Assembly: GCF_018691265.1 (NCBI RefSeq)
Contig: NW_024881301.1
Span: 11,731,752-11,795,751 of the forward strand
DNA: 64,000 nt
Direction: 5' to 3'
DNA from: Tyto alba
Lineage: Eukaryota; Chordata; Aves; Strigiformes; Tytonidae
Positions 42,161 to 54,572 of this stretch are shown piece by piece. The notes beneath the pieces were generated by a model. That model did no database searches. It was given only the letters and a program-made list of their open reading frames with translations, and was not told the DNA's origin. Every line of letters starts with the position of its first letter. The first letter of the stretch is position 1. The translations under genes were made by a program, and so were the position numbers.

Positions 42161-42261
42161 GTCAGCTCTGCCATTTTCTTGTTGCTCGCTTATACTTGAA
42201 TTATTAGTATCATCTTCAGACTTAGGTTTCTTTGCAGGAATTTTTAAAGCCACTTGTCCAT
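42161..42261 (-). pseudogene. hAT transposase N-terminal remnant
   Basis: Reading left from 42261, the frame begins MDKWL, then meets a stop; shifting frame gives IPAKKPKSEDDTNNSS followed by ISEQQENGRAD, ending at about 42161. A short MDKW/MDKF-type start followed by a lysine-rich and acidic/serine-rich linker is typical of the N-terminus of Charlie-type hAT transposases, ahead of the BED zinc finger. Beyond 42161 the frame is broken by several stops, although a TWPERFEIL-like stretch near 42080 may be more of the same gene. The catalytic DDE domain and the hAT dimerisation region are absent. The family assignment is from recall of this N-terminal pattern plus the element's termini. Confidence 0.75.
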
Positions 42262-42486
42262 TTTGTGATGGTTACTTTACTTCAGTTAAAACTAGGTAAT
42301 ATCCATAAATCCACTTAACCAGGGACACTTGAACTGCAATACATTGCAGTGTGTTTAAAGCAAATGATCAAGTGAAGGCATCGTTGTCACCCCCTCTATG
42401 GAAGGAAGACGTGACTGACTGACCAACTGAGGGTGCCAGTGTCCAGCTGTATATTAAATATTAGTAAAGCTTAATTTCTTGCTCTG

Positions 42487-42514
42487 TTTTTTTTTTTTTA
42501 AAAAAAAAAAAAAA
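42487..42514. repeat. T13-A15 palindromic homopolymer junction
   Basis: Thirteen T residues pass directly into fifteen A residues inside the hAT element, giving a self-complementary tract. Such a run is prone to slippage and cruciform formation. Confidence 0.85.
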
Positions 42515-42590
42515 GTAGTAAGAAGTTCTAATATTTTCTTCTCCCACCCCAACGGACTATCTTTCATGCACACCACTTTGGAACCCACTG

Positions 42591-42598
42591 CTCTAGGT
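42591..42598. repeat. Right 8-base target site duplication of the hAT element
   Basis: CTCTAGGT is identical to 41684-41691. Removing the element and one copy rejoins a continuous CR1 3' end, which confirms the insertion boundaries. Confidence 0.93.
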
Positions 42599-43056
42599 TG
42601 TCCATGTTTGGGGTGGGGGGACACAAGATGACCTCCAGAAGTCCCTTCCAACCTCAGCCCTTCTCTGACTCTGTGATTCAAGAATCTAAAAATGCTGAGA
42701 AGTAATTTTACAAATACATTTAAGTGACATCTTTGAGATGGTGTTGTGGTGATAACTGGCTTACTCTGTCCAAATACCTCTTTCAGAGAGGAAGACAAGA
42801 CGGGTACACAATAGCTATAGATGCATAATCTTCAAATTAATAGCAGGAGACAGTTGTAGGGGAAACTCATGCTTCCACACCTGAAGCTGGAAAGAGGACT
42901 GTCTTGCTAGTTCATGGGAGCAGTACTTTGAAGGGCTGTAAACAGTTAGGATTGTTTGCTGAAGTCAGAATGATTCAGTTAACATGAGGATCAGCAGGGT
43001 ACCAATAGGGAGGGAAGGAGACAGGGAGAGAGAGGCATTTTGTGAAGAAGTGTTCT

Positions 43057-43104
43057 CAAAACAAAAACAAACAAACAAACAAATCCAAAACAACAAACAA
43101 ACCC
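43057..43104. repeat. (CAAA)n microsatellite
   Basis: Repeated CAAA units, with interruptions at the right-hand side. Confidence 0.85.
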
Positions 43105-44832
43105 AAGACTAAACCTTCAAGTCCTAAAAATGTTAAACATTATAAGAAAACCCCTATGCAAAATACACTGATTTAGCTGTTAAACTATTCTTCTAGTATG
43201 TTTTTGACATGAACAAATAATACTTTACTTTTCCAAGCTGTTTAGTTGTCGGCTATCGTCCTTGGCTCCAAAGGGAGCAGAGGAACTGCAAGATGTGAAT
43301 AGGTCAGGCTGGCTGAGAGTGGGGTGGGGGACTGCAGTCTGTGATTTGACGTGCCAGTAGGAAAAATACCAAATTCTACCCATGAACAGAGTTGAGAGCT
43401 AAGACCTGAAATGGTGCTCAAATAGATTATTAAAGAAAATACAGTTAGCTCAGTAACTCTGACATCTCTATGATGTAAAATGTTTGAAATCGGTGATTGC
43501 ATATGTCACTAAAAGATATGCTGTGCTTCAGTCAGAAATTAATTGCTTTAAGTCCTGAGGTCTGTGCTCCACATTGGGTTAGACGATTATGACACATGAA
43601 TGTATGAATGTCTCGCATCCACACAAAATATCCCTGTATTTGGACTGCATTGACACTTCACACAGTTCTTAGTACCCACTGAAGTCTTTAGACCTATCGG
43701 CTACCTCAAAAATAGAGGCCAAGCATAACTTTTATTAAGATATAAAAACATTTAAGATGCATTTACATAAGAAAATTGCCCCAAAAGCTCAAATGTTTGT
43801 TGGTTTTTCTGTTAATAATTAAAGGTAAACTAAGTACTTGAAAACACATATAAAGATATATCTGTATATACTCTGTATAACAGGTTATATGATATTACTA
43901 AAATACTATAATAAAAAGTGGCTACTTTCAAGTAATTAAGCTAAAAACTCTGAGCTAGTCTCATCTGTCATAAATCTGTCCTAATCTATACTGTTCGGAG
44001 ACATGAGTATACATTTAGCTTTTATTAGATTATCCTATCCTGAAATGAACTTTGGCAACTGAGAGGGCAGGAACTTCCCAATTTAGTAACGCGTTGGGGT
44101 CCCAGGAATATCAGACCTTTTTCACAAAGGATCAGGGATGTGTATCTCAGTTGACCTGGACAAAACATCCCTTTCATCAGGCGTGGGGCAGGAATTAGTA
44201 GAAAGCAAATCCAGTCCTTGGATTTGCTAGTACTTAGGTACTACATTTGCACGCAGACCTGAAATGATTTCTACGAGGTTAGAAAGCATGAAGCTCTGTG
44301 TGGCCTCGATATGTCTTTTTGTTGTGGTACAACATTGAAGTGAGTTTAGTGCTGACTTAATCCTCTTATAAGCAAGAATTGGAAGTAATTATTTTATCCA
44401 GGTAGTGTAGCAGTAGCGCCCTGTTCTGCTATGTGGAAGATTCAGGAGTTCACTCTTTGGGTCATATGAGCTTGGGCATGTCAGTGTTGCAGCAGTAGTG
44501 TTTTTAATACTTTCAAATGCGGGTCTCTTGTAGTTGATAAGACCTTGTGAAAATGTCAGAGGTTTCTAAAATTAATTTTTTTTTTTCTCCTTCTGGGAGG
44601 AGGTTATAGCCGTGATGAATGAAATAAAGTATAATTTATTGCAAGAGATAATGACTAAAAATGAGGAGGGAAAAAAAAAAAAAGCAGTAGCTAACTACAT
44701 TTAAAAATAGAAAGTTATTTATACCTGTAGCACAGTGAAAGCCTGTTGTGCTGACTGAATTTAACAAGCAGACCTGGGATTCAGCCTTGGTGCTGCTGCT
44801 AATGACTGGAGGCGTTATTGATGTAGTGAACT

Positions 44833-44908
44833 AATTACCTGTGTGATGAAGTTGCCTGCTGGAGGTTTTTGACTGCTTCATCACTGTGGCACCTCCTACA
44901 GGTTAATT
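44833..44908. repeat. Imperfect inverted repeat / hairpin
   Basis: AATTACCTGT at 44833-44842 pairs with ACAGGTTAATT at 44898-44908 (one bulge), and directly inside it GTGATGAAG at 44843-44851 pairs exactly with CTTCATCAC at 44876-44884, leaving a loop of about 24 bases and a right-arm bulge of 13. GGAGGT (about 44861) and ACCTCC (44891) could form a competing pairing. It could be a structured RNA, an old transposon remnant or chance; no known family is recognised. Confidence 0.5.
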
Positions 44909-45226
44909 CATTGAGCAGCACAGGTAAAACTTCCAGATGAAGGTCCTGCTCTTTTTTCATCCAGGCACAAAGGGTTGTACTGACAGCAGTAACTAAACCG
45001 AGATTAATATTTTCTTGAATTATAGATTGGGTAGCTAGAGTTGTATCATAGAACTAAATGGTTTGGGATGCATTTGTAGCAGTTCATAGTCATGGCATGG
45101 GAAAACGCATACACAGTAAATTTGAAAAGCAAACCAAAATGAGTAACAGCCTTTTTCACCTGAAGGAAAGCCCCTAGATTGAATGAGGAAAAGTACAGCA
45201 GAGAACCTATACATTTAAAAAAGGAG

Positions 45227-45246
45227 AAAAAAAAAAAAAAAAAAAA
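45227..45246. repeat. A20 homopolymer
   Basis: Twenty A residues; no retroposed unit is recognisable beside it. Confidence 0.85.
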
Positions 45247-48215
45247 TAAAGGTAGGGAAATTCCTCAACTAGCAGGCAGGGAAGGGGCTGCATGGGTTTC
45301 AAAATCTGTTTGAATTCTTTCTATGTGTAAAATTGTTTTATGGCATTTGTTCTCAAGTGTCTCAGTACACGCATTAAAATTCAGAACATAAACAGCTCAT
45401 TTAATTAGATGATAAACTGTTTCACTTAAGAAGTATAGGGCAAAATAGCATTTGTAAGATAGTCTAATAACCCATGGAATGAATACCAGTCTGTCCTGTC
45501 TTTTTCATTTGGTTTATGCATTGATGAACTAGCATATAAACTTCAATATATTCTGTCCAAATCTAGACTTTTGATATCGGGCAGAAGAGATATAAAATCC
45601 ATCTTAACATTATTAGTTTTATAAAAATATTTTAAAGTTGTGGAATCCTTTATACAGAAATGTTTAGTGGTTGGTTTGTTTGTTTTTAATTGTGGTATAG
45701 CTGAAAAGCCTCTGTGACTGTCAAAGCTAACACTGCCTTTGTTCTTTACTTAAAGCTAGAAGTGTGTTGTAAATAGTCTGGATTTCTCAACCAAGCTGAA
45801 TATGCTGCTATCTAACAGGATGCACTAAGTGTTCTGTAACAACTGCAGACTTCATCAGGCAAATGGAAAGATTAGCCCTGAAATCAAGCCTCAAACTTTT
45901 ATTTTCTCACAATCAATAGGCAAGTAATGCACGTTGGATTTATAATTGTACCGAGATTGACTGCTTAAATCCTTTTTAAAGTTCAAAGCTGGAAACAGAT
46001 TGTGTGTACAAGCAATCCACAGTAGAGTTTCTAAGTAGGGGCTTGTGATAAATAAGTGAAATTGGGTTTGACTGAAATGGCCCATCAGTCCCACATGGGT
46101 TTAGCAGGCTCAAAAAGACAGGGGTTTGGAGAAGCATCAAGCATTGGTTTCACATCACCTGAGATTGCTTTGTGGAGTCTGTCTTCTGGGAGACTTAAAG
46201 ACAAGAGGCTCATTAAAAATGAGCAGCACCAGGGAGAATGATTGAGCTTCAAGTACACTTGTGTTTTTGAGCTTGAAGAGTTTAAAGGTGAAGATACATT
46301 TTAAAAGCTCAACTGGCAGATGAGAAGAATGCTGTCAGGTTTCTCAATGAAATCCATTTATATATAGATAAATAGGATATTATAGTCGTTTTTTGACAAC
46401 AGCAAAAAAAAAATAAACCACAAAAAAACCTCACACCAAAAACCTTACTTAGCTCAGAATGTCCTGATAGTTTGATGAAATGATAGTAAATCTCTCAGCT
46501 ATCAAAACTGGATTTGATAAAACAGATTGTCTTCAGTCCTGCTATCCGATAACTTCAGAGGCAGTATTAACTGTCTGTAAAAGTTGTGGAAGCTGGGGAA
46601 GCAGTGAGCCTTGGGGCTTACTTTGAGAATGTTCTACACGGTACTGGCAGTCCAGCTGTTGTATCTCCAAGTTTGCTGTGGGCCCATCATCTTAGATCTG
46701 ACTTTTACCTATTCCAAGACTGAGCTATTTAGTACTGTTTTGTTTATTGACCTTAGAAAAACATAATGATACTGAGCTTTAAAATCAGAATTTGGCTTCT
46801 TATTTGCTTCTTATTTTGATACAATCTGTGCTGTTAACAGGTAGTTATAGTAGTTATACCGTAGTTAAAGTAATTTAAAATATCACGGGGTTTGATTATT
46901 CTATGACAGCATGAGGGTTGCTTGTCAATGTCTGTCCATTTTCCTAACGCTGTAAGGCAAGGAATGAACAAAGTGACTTTGACCAATGAAGTAACACTTT
47001 GGTTTGTTCAGTCAGAGTAAGCGTTCTTTAACTCAATCTGAATTGTAAATTTATGTGATAAAAGTGTTGAAGCAACATAGACTTTTTTTCATAATCTCAT
47101 AGCATGAAATGTAGCTGAAAGCTGATTTGTTTTCTGAAAACTTGTATGACTCTTGGCACAACCACAGACAAAAGAACAGTGGCTGCTTACTGTGTTGCTT
47201 ATGCTTGCCTTCATTCACATCCATTACAATGTGGGGATAAACTTTTGGGGGGATAACTGAATAGCAGAATTTCTAAGAATTAGATGTTGGATTTTAGTAA
47301 TTTTAAGAAAAAAGTGCTATTTTTCAAAGTTATTAAAAGTACCTTATTGAAAATCAGATTGCAATGGGATCAGGAACTTGGTGGCTTTGTCAGTTGAATA
47401 ACTGGCAGTGCTGGTTGTGGAAAAGGTGGTTTGACTGTCTTTTATTTGGCTGTATTTTCCCAGAGCCCTCAGATGGATGAAGCATGAAAAGGTTTGTCTT
47501 CATGACAATCTGAAAATCTAATACAGTGTTTCCTGAACAGATGTTAGAGAAATGGTCTGGTGTGGTCTCATAATCACAGTCTTGATGATTGTATGTTTCT
47601 TAGGTTACACTGTGTTTTAAATAAAGTGTCGGCATGAGCCCTTTATTGTGATGGATTTTGGCTGTGAGACATGCATTTCAATCCCTTCTTCCTACTTGGG
47701 GGGAAAAAAAAGACTGACTTATCCCCACATGGCTTTTTCCTTCCTTCTGAATTGCATTTTATTTAATTTCAGATTTTCCAGTATATACATTTCTTTCTTG
47801 ACTATCATCCCTGCAGTTTTGTATTGTTTCCCAAGTGCCTTCCCCTCCCCTCCCCTGGACAAATCTTTCTGGAGCAGCTCCACTGTGCTGTATTTCAATG
47901 CTATACAAAGATGCTGGGGTACTCAGGTGAGGTGAAGTGAAAAGGAGTAAGCAGTTTTTAGGATCATCAATTATGAAAGTGGAATTAGTATGAAGCTACT
48001 GAGAGCAGACAACTTTCTTCTTTCCTTCTGTTGAAATTTGCCTATTTCCAACAGATCGACACAACTGCTTACATCTCTCATAAGTACCACACTGAGAGAT
48101 TAATGGTGAGTGATTCTTGAGTTTAGTCTTTGTCAGGGCACCACTTTACTTAAGGAAACAGTTCAGGATTTTGCCTCCAGGCCTTGGTAGCTCTATAGGA
48201 GAAAATGAAATCAGG

Positions 48216-48250
48216 AAAAAAAAAAAAAAAAAAACAACAAAAAACAAAAA
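48216..48250. repeat. A19 homopolymer and A-rich tract
   Basis: Nineteen A residues followed by CAACAAAAAACAAAAA-type sequence. Confidence 0.85.
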
Positions 48251-49601
48251 CCAAATGAGTAATTTCTGACTGTGTTTAGATGTTTTCTTTTTAATTCCAG
48301 CTGCACATGCTTTGATATGTTGTGGTGATAGCTCTCCTCAGTGAACTGAAAGGAGAATTGAAAGTAGAATTGCAATAAAATCCAAGTGAGGAAAGGATAG
48401 AGGCACTCTACATAATAATTAAATTAGAGCAGCTTCTGTTACCAACGTATGAAATCACAAATAGATTTTGAGTGGGAAAGAGATACCTATGGTATGTATT
48501 CTGTTCCTTGGCTGACAGAAGGGCGAAATGCTGCAGACTACAGCTTCAGAGTCGCAACTGGCTAATGTATGGTCTGGCAGCTAGACTGAAAACTACCCTA
48601 TTTCTTTTATTCTATAGGAAAAAATACAGAAAACATTGTCATGTGTTTTACTGTAGCTTTTCAAAACAAAGATGGCATTTCAAGTCCTTTAAGAGGTACT
48701 GTATGTTAACTTGTCAAAATAAAGTATACCTAACTGTTATCTTATGTATATATTGCTGTAATATGTACATCTGTTTCCCACCCTATCAGTGTGTCCTTAC
48801 TAGTCTCCATTTCAATTAAGTGGGGAGAAAAAAAAATACCTCTCCCACACCTCTCTTCTGTAGCATCTGCTTTCTTTGCCAACCAAGATGACTGAATGCT
48901 TTTATATATTTAATAAGGGGTTTTGTGCACTGCTGGGTGGTAGCTATAAAAATAAAGTGAATCCTATGATATAAGCTCTATGAAAGAGGTGTTCAGTTGC
49001 TTTTTTTGTTTTTTTTCAAGAGGCTTCTTCCGCTGCTGGAATATATTTTGAATTTTTAATTCTATTTTAAGTATGTGAAAAGAAGATTGCTTTTGTTAGT
49101 TATTTGTAGGTCAGAGTTTTATGTTGAAACATTTCAGGCAGTTTATACAATAGAATTCTGCATTTTGAAGCATGGCTTTGTCATGTATTTGTGATAAATA
49201 AGATATAAAACACATGGGAAATCTGCCATTTATTTATTAATTTTTATAGTGGTTTTCACCGCAGTCCAGAATTTCAACAGGTTGAGTCAGCTCCAAAACA
49301 TACATACATCACTCATCTCCCTTTTGCAACTGGTATGCCCAATGCAATCTCTTTAATAAGCTATATACATCTGTACGTTAAATATATGTTACCAATTGGA
49401 CTTCTAGTTCTTGAAAAGTAATTCGAAAGTATTTATCGTATGGAGACCTTTTTTTCCTTCCAAGGTTTTCTTTCAAAAAAGTTATCATGACAATGTTTAT
49501 TATATTTATGAAGTGAATTCCCTGATCTGGAATTCATATTTAAACATTAAATTAATAATTAAAACAGTACAATGGTATGTATACAAAAAGAAATGAAAGC
49601 T

Positions 49602-49671
49602 AAAAAAAAAAAAAAACCAAAAAAACAAACCCAAAGCAAAAAAAACCACACAAACCACCAAAACCCCCCAC
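49602..49671. repeat. A/C-rich low-complexity tract
   Basis: An A15 run leads into about 55 bases made almost only of A and C, ending in C6. It is purely compositional. Confidence 0.85.
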
Positions 49672-52600
49672 TAAAATTTATCCATAGCAGCTATTTGTAC
49701 AAGGAATGTCTCTTAATATTAATTTGTGTTGGACTGGAAGACTAGCTAGTAGTTTTAACACCCGGCATGATATTCTTCCCTATTACTAAAGCATAAAATC
49801 CAAATAACTTCTTCAAATATGCTTATTTTAATAATACCTTTCAAAATAGGGTTTCCTAAATAAATTTCTGCGTAATCCTATACTTTCTTTATTGGATTGA
49901 GCACTCAAATATTTCTTTTGGTGAACATGTTCTAATGAATGACAACTGTATCAGGGATATAATTTGTGTATGTAAGCATTATGTCTGTACTTGCCTATAT
50001 AATCCATGCCAGACATTAAGAAAAGCTATCACTTACATTGCAAAATCAAACACCCTGACATTAAAAAATGACAGAAATAACTTTGCTCACAGAATATTAA
50101 TGTGCACCCATTTTCCCATGGGTTTCATAAATATTCTCAGATATAAAAATGACACAGATGTATGGACATTATTTGCTTAGATAAGATGAGTGATACTTAT
50201 TTTAGAAGCCCTTATGCAATGTCTTATATTTTATCTTTGGTGAGTAGTGTCTGTTCCTATGTCTTGGTATCTAAAAGGAGTTTAAAATGCACATTTTGAA
50301 AGGAAACTTCCTTTTTTTCCAGGGCTTTTCACTGGAGTCCAGGAACCTAAATCTTGAATTGTTCTCTATTAAGCAAGTGTAATTTTTTAGAAAGTGTTTT
50401 ATTTGCCTAACTGTGGGCAGGTTTCCAGGGGAAGTTAGAACTGAGATACTTCTTCCATAAAATGCAACTTTGCAACAGTGTCCTGTGTCACCAAAACTGA
50501 AATGTTTTTGGAGACGTTTGTGTTGATTCAGTTTCTGTCAGGTCAGCAGAGGGAGAACAGAGAGAACAATTGTAAATGTTTTATGAACATGTGGTGAGCT
50601 TCTGAAGTCTCATAAATAACAGCTTTAAATGTTTATTCAAAGTGATTTTTTTTCCGTGTACTATCATCACCAGCAATACTTCTGGAATTGTGTGTGTGAA
50701 TTCAGAACTCTAGCATTCTTATACCACCTTTTCCACATACCTTTGAACAATTTTGTATCATTTTCCATTTGTTATTCTCCCTTACAGCCAGAATTAATAT
50801 CTGACCTTTCTTAGTGCAAAATGCATCCTTTTACCTTATAATCTTTGCTCTGGCTCATGAGATTTTTCCAGGTAATTCTTCCATCCTTTACCTTTTTCAA
50901 ACCTCTTTCAGAGCACAGCCTCAATCGGAGAAGTTCTTTAATTGTAAAATCTGTTTCCTCTTGCTCTTCTCCTTCACTCCCACACATATGCAGAATTGAC
51001 AAAATCTAAATACTGTTTTAAATTAAATTGACTTCATGCAGCACATGGTTTTTCAGACTCCCTGACCAGTAATCTAGATTACAGTGTTATTTTACAGTTT
51101 TGAACACATGCCTCTAGTATAAATCAAAAACTTAGTGTATTTTGAGAGAAAATAAATGTTCCATTTTAAAACAGACTACCCACTGTTGAAAGCTCACTTG
51201 TAAAGCCTGGATAAGAATTTTTGGTGTGTGTATGTCACTGCAGATATGTGGCAGCTCCGCGTGCACTTTGAGGTCACACAGAGACGAGTTTCTTCTGGTA
51301 GCAATCTCTGAGCTATTGTGTCTGGAAAGTCCTTTTAACATGTAATGCTGTAACACCTTTGAAAGGGGGGCAAGTAAAGCCTTTTTTTACTGAGAATCTA
51401 TACACAAAGCGGAATCCAGGCAGGCCATTATGTCCAGTTTCTAATATGTTATTTAAACCATCCGTTTATGTAGCTGTAGTTAGTTTACTTGGAGCTTCAT
51501 TGTGTCAACAATTTATTGATTTCAGAGAGATGAACAGTTTTGTGTTATACAATTTTTGTCATTACCCTATCTTTAATAAAAGTTATACATCAGATCAGAC
51601 CTGTTGTACAGATTTAGAGACAGTATTTTAATTTTTTTAACATTAAAAATTGACCATTGATTCCCACTTTTGCTTTCTCTGTTAGCCAGTTTATAACTGA
51701 GTGTGACTTTTTATTTTCCACTTTATATCTACTTACCTGCCACAGTAATGTTGCCTCATCGTCCTGAGCAGTAGCACTTGGGGATGAAAGCTGGCTCATT
51801 CACAATCTAGCCAAGCTTAACAATTGCAGTTTGTCACAGTTTTCAATAATTTAACTTTTCATTTGCCTTGGTATGTTGTCCAGGTGATGTGCTTGGTCCA
51901 TTGCTGTTGGATGCAGGGATGTTCATGAGGACAGGAGGCAATCTCTGTCTGTGGAATGATAGATATATTTTTGGTTTGGGCAGAGGCTTCTTTTTTATGC
52001 ACAGAAATAAAAGTTCCATTGCCTACTAGGAGATTAGTCTTTCACTGTATTATCAACGCCCCCTGATATGACATGTGGTCTAGACACCCAGCTTTCCATT
52101 CAGATATCAAAACCTTTACTTCTGTTTCAAAGAATAGCTACAATGTACTTAGAGTTAATCAACATAAACACATTTCCAGTATGAAACTGAAAATACACAG
52201 ACAACAGAGTTTAGAATACTTTTTAAGTGAGATGAAGGAGAATACTAAGAAAATGTGGGGTTCAGTAAATTCATCTTCTGGGTTCACGTTTCTGCCACAA
52301 AATGCATGGTACTATGGCAGACCAGAAACCATAGGGTTTTGCAGTAAATAAAAAAAATGTATTTTATTCCAAAGCAAGGCCCTTGTATCAGTTCTTGTAT
52401 GCACATATGTTCCCTACCAATGCTGGCATTGATACTCCTAAGCATTACAAGTTTTAGCAGTTGTACATTTAGCAGCAAAATTTTGATAGAAAGTACATAT
52501 CGATCTGAGATCTTTGCAGTATAGAAGAATAACAAAAATAAAGTGGTGTCCAGTGTAACTTGAACTTTTTTCTATGTTAGTTTTTGTCACTTAACTGATT

Positions 52601-53633
52601 TTTGTTTTCTGTTATCCTACTCTTTCATAAGGTATTCTTTGAGAATACTTTATAACAGATGTCATAATTATAGTCTGTAACACACAGAATACTTTGAATA
52701 AAAACTTTATTCACATTAGGAAGGCTACAGTGTATTCTTTATCCCATTTATTTTAATTGGTTGCTTTCATTTTAAATTATATTCCTTGTTTAAACTCATA
52801 ATTTTTTCAAGATCTAAAGTAATATAACCAAATAAAAATAGAAATGTGCAAAAAGGACATTTACTCAATGACATAGCTATATTGAACTGGATTCATGATG
52901 CTAAAATGGATAACTGCAGTTGAAAGAACCATAAGCTTGAATAGACTGTGTTGCATCTTATGCATTTGTTAATCAACACCTCTTAGGAATCAAAAATATC
53001 TATAAAATGCAGCATGAGACAAAGAATCATAATGGGATATGTATCTTCTCTTTTACTTATAAACATTTCAGTCAGCACAGATTTCATCCTTTAAAATACA
53101 GGTCATCTGTCCAAACTGTAACACTAGTGTAACAGGCAGTGAAATTGCTTTGCTTGATTATCTGTATAGCAGACAATATGTATTTTGATTGTTATTATAA
53201 ATTCCAATAGCAAAAATGGGCAGAATTTCTGAACTGTGCTAGTTGATTATAAACAACTGCCTCTCTTGTCAGTGGCTCATGTTTCAAAACAGTGCAATGA
53301 TGAGAGACATTAAAAACCACTGCAAAGTTTTCAGATTTTACCAGCCCTTGTTGGTATCATACATGGATAACTTTTTATGAAGTGAAAACCTTGTACAGTA
53401 AGAACATCAAGACTAGAATATAGTTGAAGCACTGCAGAAGACAGGAGGGCTTGAGTAGGTACAAATGTAGGATTTTTTCAAATCTCATGATCCATTTCTA
53501 AGGAACTTCATCTTATCTGTGATACTGTAAGATAATGAGGGTCAGAATTTTGGGGAGCAGGCATAAGCCATTAGGTCTGTCAATGACTCTTGATTTACAG
53601 CAATTGTTACTTGGCTCATTTGGCTAAACTTTT

Positions 53634-53649
53634 TGTTGTTGTTGTTGTT
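53634..53649. repeat. (GTT)n microsatellite
   Basis: Five GTT units. Confidence 0.8.
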
Positions 53650-54572
53650 CCTGTAAGATGTTCTGTGTTGTTCTTAGTTCAGTCTATAAACTTGCCTATA
53701 TTTCCAATACCTTCCTATACCATGTATGCTATTTTAATCTACAAAAGACTTCCCAAAAAGTCATGGCTTTGCAAAACCTTCGTTAGTGTTCAACTTACCC
53801 TTAGTGGCTGTCTGGCTGTATAAAGAAACATGGCTTGGCCTCTGTACTGTTAGAGATCTTACGTATACTGGTCACTTCTCTGGGTAGGTGGCTGTACAGT
53901 TTGGTTACCTGTGTTAGTACTTGCTATGGTTTGAATATTGGTTGTGGGTGGAAATGACTTAGGAATGGAAGGAGGAGTTCAAAAGTTCCTTTTAAACTCT
54001 TCCTGTAGCAGGTGTGAAGATTAGATACCCACTCTGAGGGAGTTATAAGATAGTAAATTCACAAAGGTTTGACAGATGTAAATGGCAAAGATAAAAAAAA
54101 AAAAAAAAGAAATCCTGACAGAGTGATTTAGCTATAAACTCCCAAGAGAAATGAAGAAAAGCAAGCAGTGAGAAATGGTCCTGTGCTGACAGACAAATGG
54201 TCTACACAAGTAGAACTGTCATTCTATTTATCCACATCTTCCTAACTAGTGAGAAAGGGAGAAGTCTTTAGTAACCATCTGGAATCACAAAGTCTTCCCT
54301 TTTTTCCACTATTGGACATTTTGCAGAGCTTGGCTGGGCTTCTGGATTTGAGCAAGAAAACACCCTAAACTTTTCTATGTCTTCTTATCTCTAGAGATAT
54401 GTATGTTGTAATGAGGTATGGGAGCTGTGCAGTGCATTCATTAGTCCTGTGTTTGAATTGTAAATACTGATTTATGCCAAGTTTTATTTGGGTGTATATT
54501 TTTTGCCAAGCTTAACTACGTTCCACACTGCATAATTTAATATTTAAACTTCTGTCCTAGTATCATTTTGCA

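Larger units (their letters stand above)
41692..42590 (-). mobile_element. hAT (Charlie-like) DNA transposon, internally deleted
   Basis: The element is 899 bases long and has imperfect terminal inverted repeats: the left end reads CAATGATCTCCAAACTCTTT and the right end, read on the - strand, reads CAGTGGGTTCCAAAGTGG. Both fit the CAGTGnTTCnCAAA type seen in Charlie-like hAT elements. An exact 8-base target duplication flanks it. The orientation is - because a remnant of the transposase start reads leftward from 42261, about 330 bases inside the right terminus. There is too little space for a full hAT transposase (usually 600 or more residues), so this is a deleted, non-autonomous copy. It includes an A/T palindrome-like T13-A15 run at 42487-42514. 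It inserted after the CR1 copies were already in place. Confidence 0.92.
41646..42684 (+). mobile_element. Second CR1 3' end, split by a hAT insertion
   Basis: After the first CR1 3' end (about 41600-41645) the CR1 3' sequence begins again: 'aaaagccatctgaagatggt' at 41651 followed by CCTGAGTAGCCTGCTCTAGGT ending at 41691. It is interrupted by the 899-base hAT element and resumes at 42599 with the final CR1 blocks, including GATGACCTCCAGAAGTCCC (about 42629) and the terminal CTGTGATTC at about 42672. This is either a separate short CR1 copy inserted at the tail of the first, or a tandem duplication of roughly 110 bases of the 3' end. The orientation is the same as the first copy. Confidence 0.8.
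42685..54572. other. Intron-like sequence without recognisable genes (probable PTPRM intron 1)
   Basis: No exon, RNA gene or clear mobile element was found. Simple repeats are (CAAA)n at 43057-43104, A20 at 45227-45246, A19 plus A-rich at 48216-48250, an A/C-rich tract at 49602-49671, (GTT)n at 53634-53649 and A16 at 54093-54108. A long imperfect hairpin at 44833-44908 is listed separately. Open frames are short; one of 115 codons on the + strand at 48472-48819 has no domain I recognise and lies in AT-rich sequence. Confidence 0.55.

Noticed and set aside
48472..48819. 115-codon open frame on the + strand, cysteine- and tyrosine-rich
   Set aside because: It lies in AT-rich intron sequence, has no recognisable domain, no splice-site context and no sign of a promoter.
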